Shown here piece by piece: positions 44,449 to 54,014 of a stretch of DNA of 64,000 bases; position 1 is the first letter of the stretch, and every line of letters begins with the position of its first letter. Position numbers and translations under genes: made by a program. Below the pieces are notes generated by a model. The model made no database searches and was not told the DNA's origin. It saw only the letters and a list, made by a program, of their open reading frames with translations. Source of the stretch: an uncultured Acetatifactor sp. (lineage in GTDB: Bacteria; Bacillota; Clostridia; Lachnospirales; Lachnospiraceae); NCBI GenBank assembly GCA_910578185.1, contig CAJTPN010000004.1:71483-135482 (forward strand), in the 5' to 3' direction.

Positions 44449-45216
44449 ATGAATGAAATTTTGAAACTGGATCATATCCAGAAATTCTACGGAAACCAGG
44501 GAAATATCACAAAGGCAATCAATGACATCAGCTTTTCTGTAAGCGAGGGTGAGTTTGTCGGCATCATGGGCGCGTCCGGCTCTGGCAAAACAACGCTGCT
44601 GAACTGCATCTCTACGATTGATACGGTCAGCGCGGGCCACATCTATTTGGATGGAACCGATGTAACAAAGATCAAGGAAAAGGCATTGGTTCGATTTCGC
44701 AGGGAAAATCTCGGCTTTGTCTTTCAAGACTTCAACCTTCTGGACACGCTGACTGTCTCCGAAAATATTGCGCTGGCCCTGACAATCAATCACACCCCCG
44801 TGGAGCAAATCGAGGGGAAAGTGAAGGAGATAGCCGGGAGCCTCAATATCACGGATATTCTGGACAAATATCCTTATCAGGTGTCTGGCGGTCAAAAGCA
44901 GCGTTGCGCCTGTGCCAGAGCCATCATCAACAAGCCCAAACTGATCCTGGCCGATGAACCCACCGGGGCCTTAGACAGCCATTCGTCCCAAATGCTGCTC
45001 AGCACCATGCAAAGTATCAATGAGCAGTTGGGGGCCACCATCCTGATGGTGACGCACGATGCCTTTTCTGCCAGTTATGCTAACCGTATTCTGTTTCTGC
45101 GGGATGGGGTGATCTTTACCGAAATTTTGAAGGGCCGGGATTCCCGCAAGGTATTTTTTGAAAAGATACTGGATGTTCTCACCATGATGGGGGGAGGACA
45201 GACGGATGTACGCTAA
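44449..45216 (+). CDS. ABC transporter ATPase, BceA-like
   Basis: A 255-residue MacB/BceA-type ATPase. Walker A is GASGSGKTT, Q-loop FVFQDFNLLDTL, signature VSGGQKQRC, Walker B LILADEPTGALDS, H-loop MVTHDAFSA. The ATG at 44449 has GGAGG eight bases upstream; it overlaps the permease start by 11 bp. With BceB it removes bacitracin-like or lantibiotic peptides from their lipid targets at the membrane. The gene is controlled by the operator just upstream. Confidence 0.94.
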   Translation: MNEILKLDHIQKFYGNQGNITKAINDISFSVSEGEFVGIMGASGSGKTTLLNCISTIDTVSAGHIYLDGTDVTKIKEKALVRFRRENLGFVFQDFNLLDTLTVSENIALALTINHTPVEQIEGKVKEIAGSLNITDILDKYPYQVSGGQKQRCACARAIINKPKLILADEPTGALDSHSSQMLLSTMQSINEQLGATILMVTHDAFSASYANRILFLRDGVIFTEILKGRDSRKVFFEKILDVLTMMGGGQTDVR

Positions 45217-47308
45217 ATTATTCCGCAGCAACTTCAAAAAGTCATTGAGGGACTATGTGATTTATTTCTTCACCCTGGTTATCAGCAGCACCCTGTTCTT
45301 TGCCTTTCTCTCCTTAACAAGTCGGTATAATGACATTTTAGGCGAGAATGGAAACTATTCTCTCGCTCTATTCCAAAACACGATCCGATACGCAGTATTG
45401 ACAATTTCAATCATCTTTGTTGCTTTGATCCGCTATATCAACAATTATATGCTGGAACAGCGCAGCCGAGAGTTTTCCGTCTATATGATTCTTGGCATGG
45501 AGCAGCGCACCGTTGCAAGGCACTTCTTTGGTGAAACCTTTGTGTTCGGCATGGCGGCTGTACTCACTGGCTGTATTGTTGGAACGATACTGTCAGGGAT
45601 GATGACAACATTCGTCATGCGGACAATCACATCTGCGGCCTTATTTCGCTTGGGCTTTTACCCGGACACGATACTTGTAACTCTGATATTCTTTGGGGCC
45701 GTCTTTGTGCTGGTGGGAATGTGGAATGTTCGCAGGATATATAAAATTAAAATCATAGACCTGCTGAATAAAAAGAAAACCAGCGAGGGCCAGAAAAAGA
45801 AAAAGCGGCACTATGCTATTTCACTCGTCATCGCTATTGTATGCTTTGCCATCACGGGTGTGGTACTCTATAACTTCACCAATGTCAACGGCATTTATGC
45901 TGGGAGCATCCCCGATGAAATCAGTAACCGCTATCAGGCGATTGCCATTGCAGCTGCCATTGTGGGCATATTTTCCCTATATAATGCAGTTGCGTTTCTC
46001 ATTACCGTAGTCCGGCGAAGGAAGAAATGGAAAAATCACAATATCAATTCTGTACTGCTGGGTAATCTTTTTCAAAAGGTATCCTCAACCTCAAAGATAC
46101 TGTCCATCTCAACGTTGGCAATCACGATTTCTCTTGTGGCGTTCGTTATCCTGCCCATATTGGCGGAAATCACCACCGGCTATTTAGACTATCGGATGCC
46201 CTATGATGTTATGATTTATAACACTTATATGTATATTGATGAGATAGACGATATTCCACATATCGACTTCTCTTTTGTGGGAAAAATTTTGCGGGAGCAT
46301 GATATCTCTGTTTCAGAGGATGTATCTCAGCGCAGCTATTTTGTATGGGAGCGTGATTTCAACACGGTTGATACCAGAGAATATTGGCGCGACTTGCCGA
46401 GGCTGGCCATGAGCATTTCCGATTACAACGATATGCGGAGGATGGCTGGGATGGCGCCGGTACAGTTGGCCGAAAACGAGTTTTTCATGCACCTTGACTA
46501 TGAGATGGACATGGAAAGCGTTGCGGACAGCATCGGAACTGGACAGCGAACAATTCAGTTGGATGATGGGACACTTCTTAATCTGACAGATACGGCAATT
46601 TGTAATGACCCGTTGGGGACCTACCTGTTCCATCATGATGATTCTGTCCTTGTGTTTCCTGATTCTATATGCGCCAATCTTCGTCTCGCACGAACCTGCT
46701 ATTACGCAAATACAGAAACAACAATCCCTTACAACCTTTGCGATACAATCAGGGATGAAATCGCAGATTCTTTCCAGAACAGCTATTCTTACCTGTTTGA
46801 CCGATATGAAACCAAGTATCAGTCGGATAGACACTACACCAGTTTTATTGATCCCATTCGTTTTCGGACGCAGGAAAGCAACGATGTCGCTCTAACTGCA
46901 ACCAGTATCCGACTGCTTGGCATTTATTCCGGGATTATTTTCTTTATTATCTGCATGACCGTTCTGGCCCTGCATCTCACAACAGATTCTATCGACCACC
47001 ATACACAGTATAGAATTTTGTATCAGATGGGAACAGACAGGGATGATATTGTAAAGCTGGTAAGCAAGCAAAGTCTGTTATATTTCTTTACCCCGTGCCT
47101 TGTTGCATTTATTGTTGCCCTACTGATGATTTATTCCTTTGTCGTGCGGTACGGATACAAGGTATTTACCTATATGAGTACCGTTGGATTCCAATTTGGG
47201 GTATTGATTCCGGGACTGCTGGTAGTGCTGATCCTCACCTGTTACTATGGAGCAACAGTTTATACGATAAAGCGGGCCTTGACCAATACACTCAACAACA
47301 TCAAGTAA
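45206..47308 (+). CDS. FtsX-type ABC permease, BceB-like
   Basis: A 700-residue permease with ten expected membrane helices. The first group includes YVIYFFTLVISSTLFFAFLS and YAVLTISIIFVALIRYI; a middle group includes YAISLVIAIVCFAITGVVL and TLAITISLVAFVILPIL. Residues ~340-550 form the large extracellular domain typical of BceB, rich in Asp and Tyr. Terminal helices include LLGIYSGIIFFIICMTVLAL and VLIPGLLVVLILTCYYG. It binds the antimicrobial peptide-lipid complex and passes the signal to the kinase. Length and layout are complete. Confidence 0.93.
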   Translation: MYAKLFRSNFKKSLRDYVIYFFTLVISSTLFFAFLSLTSRYNDILGENGNYSLALFQNTIRYAVLTISIIFVALIRYINNYMLEQRSREFSVYMILGMEQRTVARHFFGETFVFGMAAVLTGCIVGTILSGMMTTFVMRTITSAALFRLGFYPDTILVTLIFFGAVFVLVGMWNVRRIYKIKIIDLLNKKKTSEGQKKKKRHYAISLVIAIVCFAITGVVLYNFTNVNGIYAGSIPDEISNRYQAIAIAAAIVGIFSLYNAVAFLITVVRRRKKWKNHNINSVLLGNLFQKVSSTSKILSISTLAITISLVAFVILPILAEITTGYLDYRMPYDVMIYNTYMYIDEIDDIPHIDFSFVGKILREHDISVSEDVSQRSYFVWERDFNTVDTREYWRDLPRLAMSISDYNDMRRMAGMAPVQLAENEFFMHLDYEMDMESVADSIGTGQRTIQLDDGTLLNLTDTAICNDPLGTYLFHHDDSVLVFPDSICANLRLARTCYYANTETTIPYNLCDTIRDEIADSFQNSYSYLFDRYETKYQSDRHYTSFIDPIRFRTQESNDVALTATSIRLLGIYSGIIFFIICMTVLALHLTTDSIDHHTQYRILYQMGTDRDDIVKLVSKQSLLYFFTPCLVAFIVALLMIYSFVVRYGYKVFTYMSTVGFQFGVLIPGLLVVLILTCYYGATVYTIKRALTNTLNNIK

Positions 47309-47334
47309 ACGATTAAATCTTGCAGACACGGTTA

Positions 47335-47367
47335 GTCAAGACCACCGGCTTAGCCGGTGGTCTTGAC
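47335..47367 (+). terminator. Perfect 15-bp hairpin after the BceRSAB operon
   Basis: GTCAAGACCACCGGC and its exact complement at 47353-47367 are separated by a TTA loop. It lies 26 bp past the permease stop. There is no T-tract on the plus strand, so termination is likely but not certain; a palindromic repeat element is the alternative. Confidence 0.6.
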
Positions 47368-47428
47368 TGCGTCTATCCTTTTCCACGCCTTCAGACAGAT
47401 TCTATTATGTCCGTCCTTATGGAAGCCT

Positions 47429-48073
47429 TTAGACAGATTCTTCCCATGTTCCCTTGGTATAAGTTTCGTCCACCATATCGCTGATACCTGCCAGCAGCAT
47501 AATGATACCTTGTACTTTGTGAGGCTGTACCACATAAACTCCTCTTTGTTTCGTATCCTCCACGATGATATCAGCGGCAAGCAAGGGCTTTATATGATGA
47601 TACACCTGTCCGGCAGAGCCGAAACCGCACTTTTCTACCAGCTCCGCCACCGTCCTGGGTCCCCGGAGTATCTGCAGCAGTATTTCCAGACGTTGCTGAT
47701 TTCCGATACAGGCCAGTACCTTGCCTGCCATTCCGTTCTCGATCAGAGAAAGCAAATCCTCGGCAGTAATCTGATATTTGATCCAATTAGACTGACGTCC
47801 GCCGGAATTATATATCCCCAGATAGGTTACAAGCCCGCTTCCTCCCCGTTCCTCCGTCCTATAACACAGCTCTTCCATCAGTTCGCTGAGACGGCTGTCC
47901 AAATGCATACCCTGCATAACCTCCACTCTCTTCAGCTTCTTCACGGAGGGCTTTCTGGGCATCAGTGCCAGCACCATATCCCTCATCTCCTCAAGCTGAG
48001 GCATTAACGTATTCTTAAGATCTTCCATCTCCTTTTTCAGCGCACTGATCTCCTCATCATAATTTCGCTCCAT
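47429..48073 (-). CDS. ArsR-like winged-helix protein
   Basis: A 214-residue protein. A coiled-coil start (EEISALKKEMEDLKNTLMPQ) is followed by two helical segments, and a C-terminal ArsR-type winged helix: GNQQRLEILLQILRGPRTV, AELVEKCGFGSAGQVYHHIK, PLLAADIIVEDT. The Cys residues do not form the ArsR metal site. The recognition helix is intact. It stands alone in the minus direction; a plausible target is its own promoter. The ATG at 48073 has AAAGGA rather far upstream (~13 bases). Confidence 0.8.
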   Translation of the reverse strand: MERNYDEEISALKKEMEDLKNTLMPQLEEMRDMVLALMPRKPSVKKLKRVEVMQGMHLDSRLSELMEELCYRTEERGGSGLVTYLGIYNSGGRQSNWIKYQITAEDLLSLIENGMAGKVLACIGNQQRLEILLQILRGPRTVAELVEKCGFGSAGQVYHHIKPLLAADIIVEDTKQRGVYVVQPHKVQGIIMLLAGISDMVDETYTKGTWEESV

Positions 48074-48301
48074 AATCCATTACCAATCCTTTCTGGGATA
48101 TGACAGTCTTTATTTCTGCTGTCCTGTTGTTGATTGTTTTGCCATTTCGCTACTTCGAAATTGTTGCATTCCGGAATTCCGTAATAATATAATATCATAG
48201 AAAACCGACTTTGTCAACAAAATTTAAATTATTTTTCCGCAACTCCGATTTTTCGCATGTACGCATTTTTATAACAACATAACTATCAGGCGCTTCCAAG
48301 C

Positions 48302-48886
48302 CTATACTGCCACAATCTCACAGTCAAAAACCTCCCTCTTTCCGATCTTGAACAAAAAGTAAAGTCCCGCTAGTCCCGCCAAAAACAACCCCACAGGCAC
48401 GGATATCCAGATACCCCGCCCCCCAGAACAGGCAGTCCTGATAACAAATAAGCCGGCGCTACACTGGATCCCAAAGAAACCACCGTCAATACCCACGGAA
48501 ATTCCCGGTCTGCCCACTGCCCTGAAATAGCCGTAAAACAGAATTACCGCCTGCCCTGTCTTCCCTTTCAATACGATAATCATCCCAAACCGCCAGATAA
48601 ACCAGATTCACAACAACAGCAAGCTCCGCCCCATTGCTGTAGCTCAGGAGAAAAGTCTTCGTATTATGCACATACTCCAAAATTTCCGACATAGCAACGG
48701 TATCACATCGCAAAGCAGCATCCAACATACATTCGGAAACCTTCGCCAGACGATAAACATACCCGACAAAGGTTCTTTCCGGAGCATATCGCTGAATTTT
48801 TCCATCAACTCTTTATTGGGAATGAATACCTTTCCATGGTTGATTTTTCCGTTGCATGCCAATCTCCGACACCTTCGGCTCCACAA
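48302..48886 (-). pseudogene. Decayed membrane-protein gene, possibly a MATE transporter
   Basis: Three overlapping frames read like one broken gene: KFSDMLRKEPLSGMFIVW (48790-48880), SYSNGAELAVVVNLVYLAVW (48590-48700) and GYFRAVGRPGISVGIDGGFF followed by GIWISVPVGLFLAGLAGLYF (48320-48550). The last two segments resemble the second half of MATE-type efflux pumps (GYFRAVG-x-P, LAGL). At least two frameshifts and large losses make it nonfunctional. The family call is tentative. Confidence 0.45.
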
Positions 48887-48953
48887 TATCCACCGTCCTC
48901 CTCCACGCCTTCGTCCCTTCCACCTTCACCGCCGCCTGGGTATGCCCTACTTG
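48826..48953 (-). repeat. 3'-end fragment of an M23 peptidase gene (copy 2)
   Basis: The minus strand encodes HTQAAVKVEGTKAWRRTVDI followed by VEPKVSEIG, matching HTQAAAKVEGTKEWRRTVDI at the C-terminus of the intact M23 protein at 60.4 kb. About 85 bp align. The left edge (48830-48875) instead matches copy 1 at 25.8 kb. No catalytic part is present. Confidence 0.75.
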
Positions 48954-48975
48954 CTTCCTATCGTGTGTAACGAGT

Positions 48976-49459
48976 GAGCGCCCCTGCAAAGTCAATGCAT
49001 AAGATAAACAGACGCATTTGCCTCTATCGGCAATAAACAAGTAAAACAGACTATCAAAGCAGCATACATTAGAAACCACAAAAACACCCTCAAATTATCC
49101 GTATTGCGGTAATTATAAGGGCATTGAAACAATTTGTCCTTTAAGTTATGCTTTCATTTTTTACTGTAGTTTACATAAGATGTCCTGCGACTTGGTGTTG
49201 GAACCTCTTTCCTACCTTATACTTTCCGAAAAATAAATGAGCCAGTCCAAATCCCAACTGACTCTTAAAACAAGAGATTTTATTTCACTTCTTCCAAAGA
49301 GCAGTTGCTGACAATGGCCAGCCCAATCCCCATCGCTTTGAGACGCCCTCTACAATGCCTATTGCGGAAAATCTTCAGCGCAAAGAGGGAATATCCAAAA
49401 AGATATCCCCCCGCTGCTGCCACAATGCTACTCTGGTCAGAAAGATGCACCGCTTTTCT
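48976..49459. other. Intergenic stretch with a short C-terminal remnant
   Basis: No intact gene. On the minus strand 49280-49450 a frame reads VAAAGGYLFGYSLFALKIF and LKAMGIGLAIVSNCSLEEV before a stop. It looks like the end of a protein, without a start or family. Confidence 0.3.
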
Positions 49460-49918
49460 CTAGCTCTCCTGTAACTTACGTATCTCTCTGCGTTCCCATT
49501 CCACAGACTCACTGTCACTATCATGAAAGTCGGATGCCAGCGTGTTCAATATGAGCTCCCACGCTTCAATCGCCTCGGCTTTCCTTCCCAGCTTTGTGTA
49601 AAGAAAAGCAAGGGAATATACTGCGTCAAGGTATCTGGGCGGGGTAGCCATATCAAAGGAATGCTTAAAACATGTTATCGCCTGATCATATTCATTAATC
49701 CGGTTGAACCTTTCCCCGATTTCGTACTGTACATTGCTGTCGTCCTGGGATATGGCATTACATACGTCTTTTGCCTTATTGAGATTTCCTCTTGCCAGCT
49801 CAAGGTCGCCGAGATATACCTGGCGCAGATATTCCCTGCCATCTTCAAGCTGCATCAGATTGATATATTGCTCTGCATTTCCAAAATGCCGAATGTGCAT
49901 CATCGTTTTCGCAATCAT
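49460..49918 (-). pseudogene. TPR tail of an XRE-type regulator, N-terminus lost
   Basis: A 152-residue frame of TPR-like helices: YLGDLELARGNLNKAKDVC, ERFNRINEYDQAITCFKHSF, DAVYSLAFLYTKLGRKAEAI. It continues upstream in frame as DDWFIRVCEPYAQKLPQNS to a stop near 50020, with no start codon or helix-turn-helix. The layout equals the C-terminal part of regulators like the broken one at 19.3 kb. The DNA-binding part has been lost, so it is probably nonfunctional. Confidence 0.6.
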
Positions 49919-50114
49919 AGTGATCAGCTTGCTATTTTGAGGAAGCTTTTGGGCATAGGGTTCACATACTCGGATAAACCAATCGTCATCGCTGTGTGCC
50001 GTATTCTGTCTACCTGATTTGAGTCAAAAGTATCTTCTCTTGTTTGATTCGAAGTGAAAGTTTGCCCATAGAGAATTCCTTCTCTCCAGAAAATGATACG
50101 TTACCACACTTTAT

Positions 50115-50909
50115 TCAGTTCTTTGTTACATGCTGAAGCTGATAATTTATGTAAATCGTTTCACATATTCTTACGACTTTCTCTGGCGGATAATTCTTTA
50201 TTTTGTCAATAAACAAATCTACAATATAATTGAAGTATCTGTTTTTCTGTTTACTATACTTTCCGTCCGCTTCAATCGTATCCTCTATAAATTCCAACAA
50301 TGCACGGGTTTTGTAATTGATATCATTTAATCTGAACTGTCTAATATGATATTCCATGATTTCCATGTCTTTGTCGTTATAACGATACCTTTTGCTTGGA
50401 ATAAATTCCGCATTCATAATATCATACTGTAATCTGTAATCCATTCCGGATACATTGCCTTTCTCGCAAAAGGGCTGTAATACTAATTTGTTAAGCTTAC
50501 AATATTGACTCCTCAGTCTGGCATACGCCTTACAAAATGCCTTACATTTTGTTCCCTGGCAATTTAGATTCTTTTCAAACTCTTCTATATATGGCGCTAT
50601 ATTGTCTTTGCGATGCTTTTCCCCAGTGCGTTTTAGCGACTGGTTGCAATTCTCACATGTTACAGCCATATTAGGGACACATTCAACCAGAAAGCTGCTC
50701 AATGTTTTTTCAACAGAATGTTCTATTTCTCCCAAATCTGTTCTGTCTCCTTTTAAGGACGCAAAACAATACATACAATGATAATCACTTGTGGCCAGCA
50801 GCAACTGTTTTAATTTGTCTCCCCTCTTTCCATGGTAACCATATTCTAAATCCTGTTCATAAGCAGGCTTAAAGTCTGGCATATCCAATACATAGATGTT
50901 TTCCTCCAT
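50115..50909 (-). CDS. HNH endonuclease, PtuB-like, third gene of the DUF262 operon
   Basis: A 264-residue protein. The HNH/zinc site is seen as YHCMYCFASL, then GEIEHSVEK with the catalytic His, then NMAVTCENCNQSLKR giving the second Cys pair and Asn. This CxxC...EH...CxxCN layout is that of HNH nucleases in Septu (PtuB) and retron-associated systems. The helical C-terminal half is unassigned. GAGGAG lies six bases before the ATG at 50909, which starts one base after the stop of the ATPase gene, so the two are tightly coupled. It is the probable effector that cuts nucleic acid. Confidence 0.85.
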   Translation of the reverse strand: MEENIYVLDMPDFKPAYEQDLEYGYHGKRGDKLKQLLLATSDYHCMYCFASLKGDRTDLGEIEHSVEKTLSSFLVECVPNMAVTCENCNQSLKRTGEKHRKDNIAPYIEEFEKNLNCQGTKCKAFCKAYARLRSQYCKLNKLVLQPFCEKGNVSGMDYRLQYDIMNAEFIPSKRYRYNDKDMEIMEYHIRQFRLNDINYKTRALLEFIEDTIEADGKYSKQKNRYFNYIVDLFIDKIKNYPPEKVVRICETIYINYQLQHVTKN

Positions 50910-50910
50910 G

Positions 50911-51849
50911 TTACCACTCCTCAATTTGTCTAATCAGAACTCTTTGGGCTTTTGTTAAAACCTCACCCTTTATAGACAGCAGTTCATTACTGTCTTCCTC
51001 TCTCCATATACCAGCCACCTTATTATTTAGCAACTTTCTTAAAGCTACATCTATCATTTCTTTATCACTCATTGCCTTTCTATCATAAAAAATACTGTTA
51101 AAAATATTATAGACTTGAGATACGCTGTTGAAATCACCTGCATCCAATAATTCATACGCACCCTCTGACAACATAACAAGATTTGATGTCAGAGCATTGG
51201 CAATTAAATCTGCAGAATGTGTTGTAACAATGAAAGTAAAATTTTTATATTCCTGCCTCAGAAATTCAAAAATTCGGGCACAGTTATATGCAAAGAGGAA
51301 TTCGTCTATCTCGTCAATCACTATGGTACCTGTTTTCATGGTTTGCCGTATATACTCCATTTCTATAAAAATGCGTAGCAATGCCTGGTATCCACTGGAA
51401 AGGCAAGATTCAATCCCATCCAAATACAATCTAAAGTCTACTTCCGACTGTCTTATCTCCAATTCAACTCCTAAAAAATCCTTAACCAATCTTTTTATTT
51501 CTGGTTCAAAATCAAAATAAAAATTTTCTATTTCTGACGGCACTCCGCCATAATAAAAAGTATCTTTTAGATTATAATTATCTTCTTTTAATCTATGTTC
51601 TACGATTTTCTCTGAAAATTGAATATGCGAAGTTTTTTCAAGCCTTTTGAATATCTGCCCTATATTAAAATATCGATTGACAGAGTCAATCAAATACCAG
51701 TGTTCAAAACCGGATTTTAGCAAAAGCCTCTTTAAAAGCTCTGACTTGCCACTGGAGTTATTTCCAATAATGATAGTATTCTCATAAGGCAGTTTCTTTT
51801 CCAATATTATACTAACCACTTCATTGATTGTACTTTGATAATACGTCAT
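50911..51849 (-). CDS. AAA ATPase, PtuA-like, second gene of the DUF262 operon
   Basis: A 312-residue ABC-type AAA ATPase. Walker A is TIIIGNNSSGKSELLKR near residue 30, signature-like CLSSGYQALLRIF near 170, Walker B TGTIVIDEIDEFLF, and the following strand TFIVTTHSADLIANAL. It is shorter than OLD nucleases and has no TOPRIM domain. The start at 51849 overlaps the DUF262 gene by 29 bp. ATPase plus HNH is the Septu arrangement; the extra DUF262 gene makes this unit different. Confidence 0.85.
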   Translation of the reverse strand: MTYYQSTINEVVSIILEKKLPYENTIIIGNNSSGKSELLKRLLLKSGFEHWYLIDSVNRYFNIGQIFKRLEKTSHIQFSEKIVEHRLKEDNYNLKDTFYYGGVPSEIENFYFDFEPEIKRLVKDFLGVELEIRQSEVDFRLYLDGIESCLSSGYQALLRIFIEMEYIRQTMKTGTIVIDEIDEFLFAYNCARIFEFLRQEYKNFTFIVTTHSADLIANALTSNLVMLSEGAYELLDAGDFNSVSQVYNIFNSIFYDRKAMSDKEMIDVALRKLLNNKVAGIWREEDSNELLSIKGEVLTKAQRVLIRQIEEW

Positions 51850-52936
51850 ATATACCTTTCCACCTTTTATTCATATTGGGTAATGATATTGTTCCACCTA
51901 CTGTAGAATCCTTAAAAGATTTTTTTCTGAGTATTTCTTCACAGATTTCATCTGTGACCATACATTGTATATGTCTCTTTTCAAAAACCACATATAACCC
52001 CTCTATTAACGTTTTCTTCTGAAAATATTTTCTTGATATATTTAACCGGAGAATAAAGCCTTCTATACTGTCTACATATTTTGCTATCTCTGTCTCATGT
52101 AAAGAAAATGATTTCTTTGCAAAATCATTAATCATCTGCTTGGTTGAATACTTATATCCCTCGATTTTGTACTCACTCTTTTCATATACAACATATGTTT
52201 TTAATGCTGACAGGCGGTATAAAATCTCCAAATCATCACCTTTTTCGTCCATTCCCCCTCTTAATTTTCTCCAGTTTTCGTTATCTTCATTAATCCTTTT
52301 CATCGCTCGATTAAAAGGACAAGGATATATTCCATTCCTCAACTCCTGATTAGACAGTTGCTTACCCCCATTATTCAGATTAGCAAAGATTTTATGCAAT
52401 ATCTCATCCTTCTTCTCCAAGTCAGAAATCTTTATTTCCACTACAGAAATGCTTAAGTAATCTACCTTTCTCCGCAACTCCACCGGCAGATTCTGATAAC
52501 TGATATCACACTTATCGTTGCCAATCTTCATATAAAAATTTGATGGTACAATTTCATATTTCTTTTCAAGTGCCGCCACAAAGTTGCCCGCAGAATCCAC
52601 ATCTATCTCCTGATAATCAAATACACTCATCTTTTCATTCCTAAAAAACTTTCCTATATAATAAAAATACAGGCTCATTACTCTCTGCTGCCCGTCCAAA
52701 ATTTCTAACTGTCCTTTTTCATTTCGATATGTGTATATCGGCGGTATAGGAAATTGCCTAATCAAAGATGTGGCCAACTCTTCAACTTGCGCTTTACTCC
52801 ACCGATACTTTCGCTGATATTCTGGAATCACAAATAGATTATCATGGACCCCCTCTACTAATGCCCGAAACCCCATGTCTGTTTTATATTGTTGTACACT
52901 GATATTATTATATATTTCAAGAATTGACTTTGCCAT
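51821..52936 (-). CDS. DUF262 (ParB/GmrS-like) protein, first gene of the operon
   Basis: A 371-residue DUF262 protein. The hallmarks are FVIPEYQRKYRWSKAQVEEL near residue 35 and YRNEKGQLEILDGQQRVMSL near 75, the ParB-like nucleotide site of GmrSD-type enzymes, followed by KIFANLNNGGKQLSNQELRN. DUF262 proteins use NTP to drive restriction of modified DNA. No C-terminal HNH (DUF1524) domain is present here; that activity is instead on the third gene. The ATG at 52936 opens the operon, with the promoter expected in 52950-53040. Confidence 0.88.
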   Translation of the reverse strand: MAKSILEIYNNISVQQYKTDMGFRALVEGVHDNLFVIPEYQRKYRWSKAQVEELATSLIRQFPIPPIYTYRNEKGQLEILDGQQRVMSLYFYYIGKFFRNEKMSVFDYQEIDVDSAGNFVAALEKKYEIVPSNFYMKIGNDKCDISYQNLPVELRRKVDYLSISVVEIKISDLEKKDEILHKIFANLNNGGKQLSNQELRNGIYPCPFNRAMKRINEDNENWRKLRGGMDEKGDDLEILYRLSALKTYVVYEKSEYKIEGYKYSTKQMINDFAKKSFSLHETEIAKYVDSIEGFILRLNISRKYFQKKTLIEGLYVVFEKRHIQCMVTDEICEEILRKKSFKDSTVGGTISLPNMNKRWKGIYDVLSKYNQ

Positions 52937-53233
52937 ATGATGCCACCTCTATTAAAACTATTCTCCAGATTGATTCTTACTTTAATCATATATTTCCTTA
53001 TAATACACTTGCTTTAAGACATAATGTTGTTTCTCTTCTATGTTAAATACATTCATCCATTCTCATCATACTATGAAACTTACCGTTTCGCAACGGATTT
53101 TCCTTCTCTTTCCATATAACTTACTATTTGCTTACTACTTCACCATTTTTAACGCTATAATTACAAAGAGAATACCCATAATGCAACATAGGTATTCCCT
53201 CTTTACCATTATCTTTATTTCTCCCGGCTATTG
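52937..53233. other. Upstream region of the DUF262 operon
   Basis: About 300 bp of AT-rich DNA with no supported gene. It should hold the operon promoter. On the right it joins the M23 fragment copy 3. Confidence 0.4.
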
Positions 53234-53512
53234 CCCCGCCTCATACTCCTCCACCATCGGATCCACAATATCCACCGTTCTCCTCCACTCCTTCGTCCCC
53301 TCCACCTTCGCCGCCTGGGTATGCTTCGCCAGAAATCTCGTCAGCGGATACACATCAATCCAGATTTCGTTATTTCCCTCCTTCTGAGACTCGTCAAAAA
53401 TAAGCTGCAACCCCCAGTGCAGATGGGTAACTTCGATATTATTTACGTTTTCCTTGGTACTGTATCCGGTGTGGCCCATGTAGGGTTGTGTCAAGCACAG
53501 ACTAAACTTTTT
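53234..53512 (-). repeat. 3'-end fragment of an M23 peptidase gene (copy 3, nearly identical)
   Basis: Bases 53234-53482 match the 3' end of the intact M23 gene (60413-60664) with only a handful of substitutions and a 3-bp gap, so this is a recent copy. The match stops at CCCATGTA, inside the peptidase domain; the DNA then continues GGGTTGTGTCAAGCACAGAC, as in copy 1. The fragment has lost the catalytic start and cannot make an active enzyme. Confidence 0.85.
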
Positions 53513-53612
53513 TAACAATTTCGTAACATCTTTACAACCATCACCTATTCTTCTACAAAATCTCTTTTTTTCCACTTATTTCTACTCTGTCCTCCGCATA
53601 CACCTCCTTCTT

Positions 53613-53777
53613 CTATTCAATATGCTGTCGACCATAAAACTGCTTCGCAAATTTCTTCACCTCTTCAACCCCAGATTTGCGCCACCATTTCTCACATTCA
53701 CTAAAATTAGGATTCATGTCTATCCCATGTTTTGTCAGTTCTGCAATCGCATTGATGAAATTCTCCATTTCGTTCAT
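53613..53777 (-). CDS. Small hypothetical protein (54 residues)
   Basis: A short frame from ATG 53777 encodes MNEMENFINAIAELTKHGID and ends KFAKQFYGRQHIE. It contains CEKWWRKSGVEEV. The composition is protein-like and charged; GTGAG lies upstream at a fair distance. It starts 9 bp after the stop of another small frame, so the two may form a tiny operon. No family is recognised. Confidence 0.45.
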   Translation of the reverse strand: MNEMENFINAIAELTKHGIDMNPNFSECEKWWRKSGVEEVKKFAKQFYGRQHIE

Positions 53778-53786
53778 ATCTTTCAC

Positions 53787-53963
53787 TCACTTTCTAAATA
53801 TACCATATATCTTCGCATCTTTAAGTTGTTGTCTATATCCTTCCAATATTGCTCCTTTACTTCTGACTTGCAATCCCTGATTTAATATCTGATACTGGCA
53901 TATATTGGTCAAAACATTGTCCCTTAACTCTAAATCTCCAAATAATGCCTCAGCGATAATCAC
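53787..53963 (-). CDS. Small hypothetical protein (about 58 residues)
   Basis: From a GTG at 53963 the frame reads LFGDLELRDNVLTNICQYQ and then SKGAILEGYRQQLKDAKIYG to a stop at 53787. No ribosome site is seen, so the true N-terminus may be missing. It might be the end of a decayed gene. Directly followed by the 54-residue frame. Confidence 0.35.
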   Translation of the reverse strand: MIIAEALFGDLELRDNVLTNICQYQILNQGLQVRSKGAILEGYRQQLKDAKIYGIFRK

Positions 53964-54014
53964 ATATCATTTATTATAGCCACACTATATGCCAAACGTT
54001 GTTTCATCGTAATA

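Noticed and set aside
47335..47367. Terminal end of an IS200/IS605-type element
   Set aside because: The perfect hairpin is suggestive, but no transposase or second end is present nearby; a terminator after BceRSAB is simpler.
53040..53387. Plus-strand 115-codon frame upstream of the DUF262 operon
   Set aside because: Most of it is antisense to the M23 fragment; it has no ribosome site or family match.
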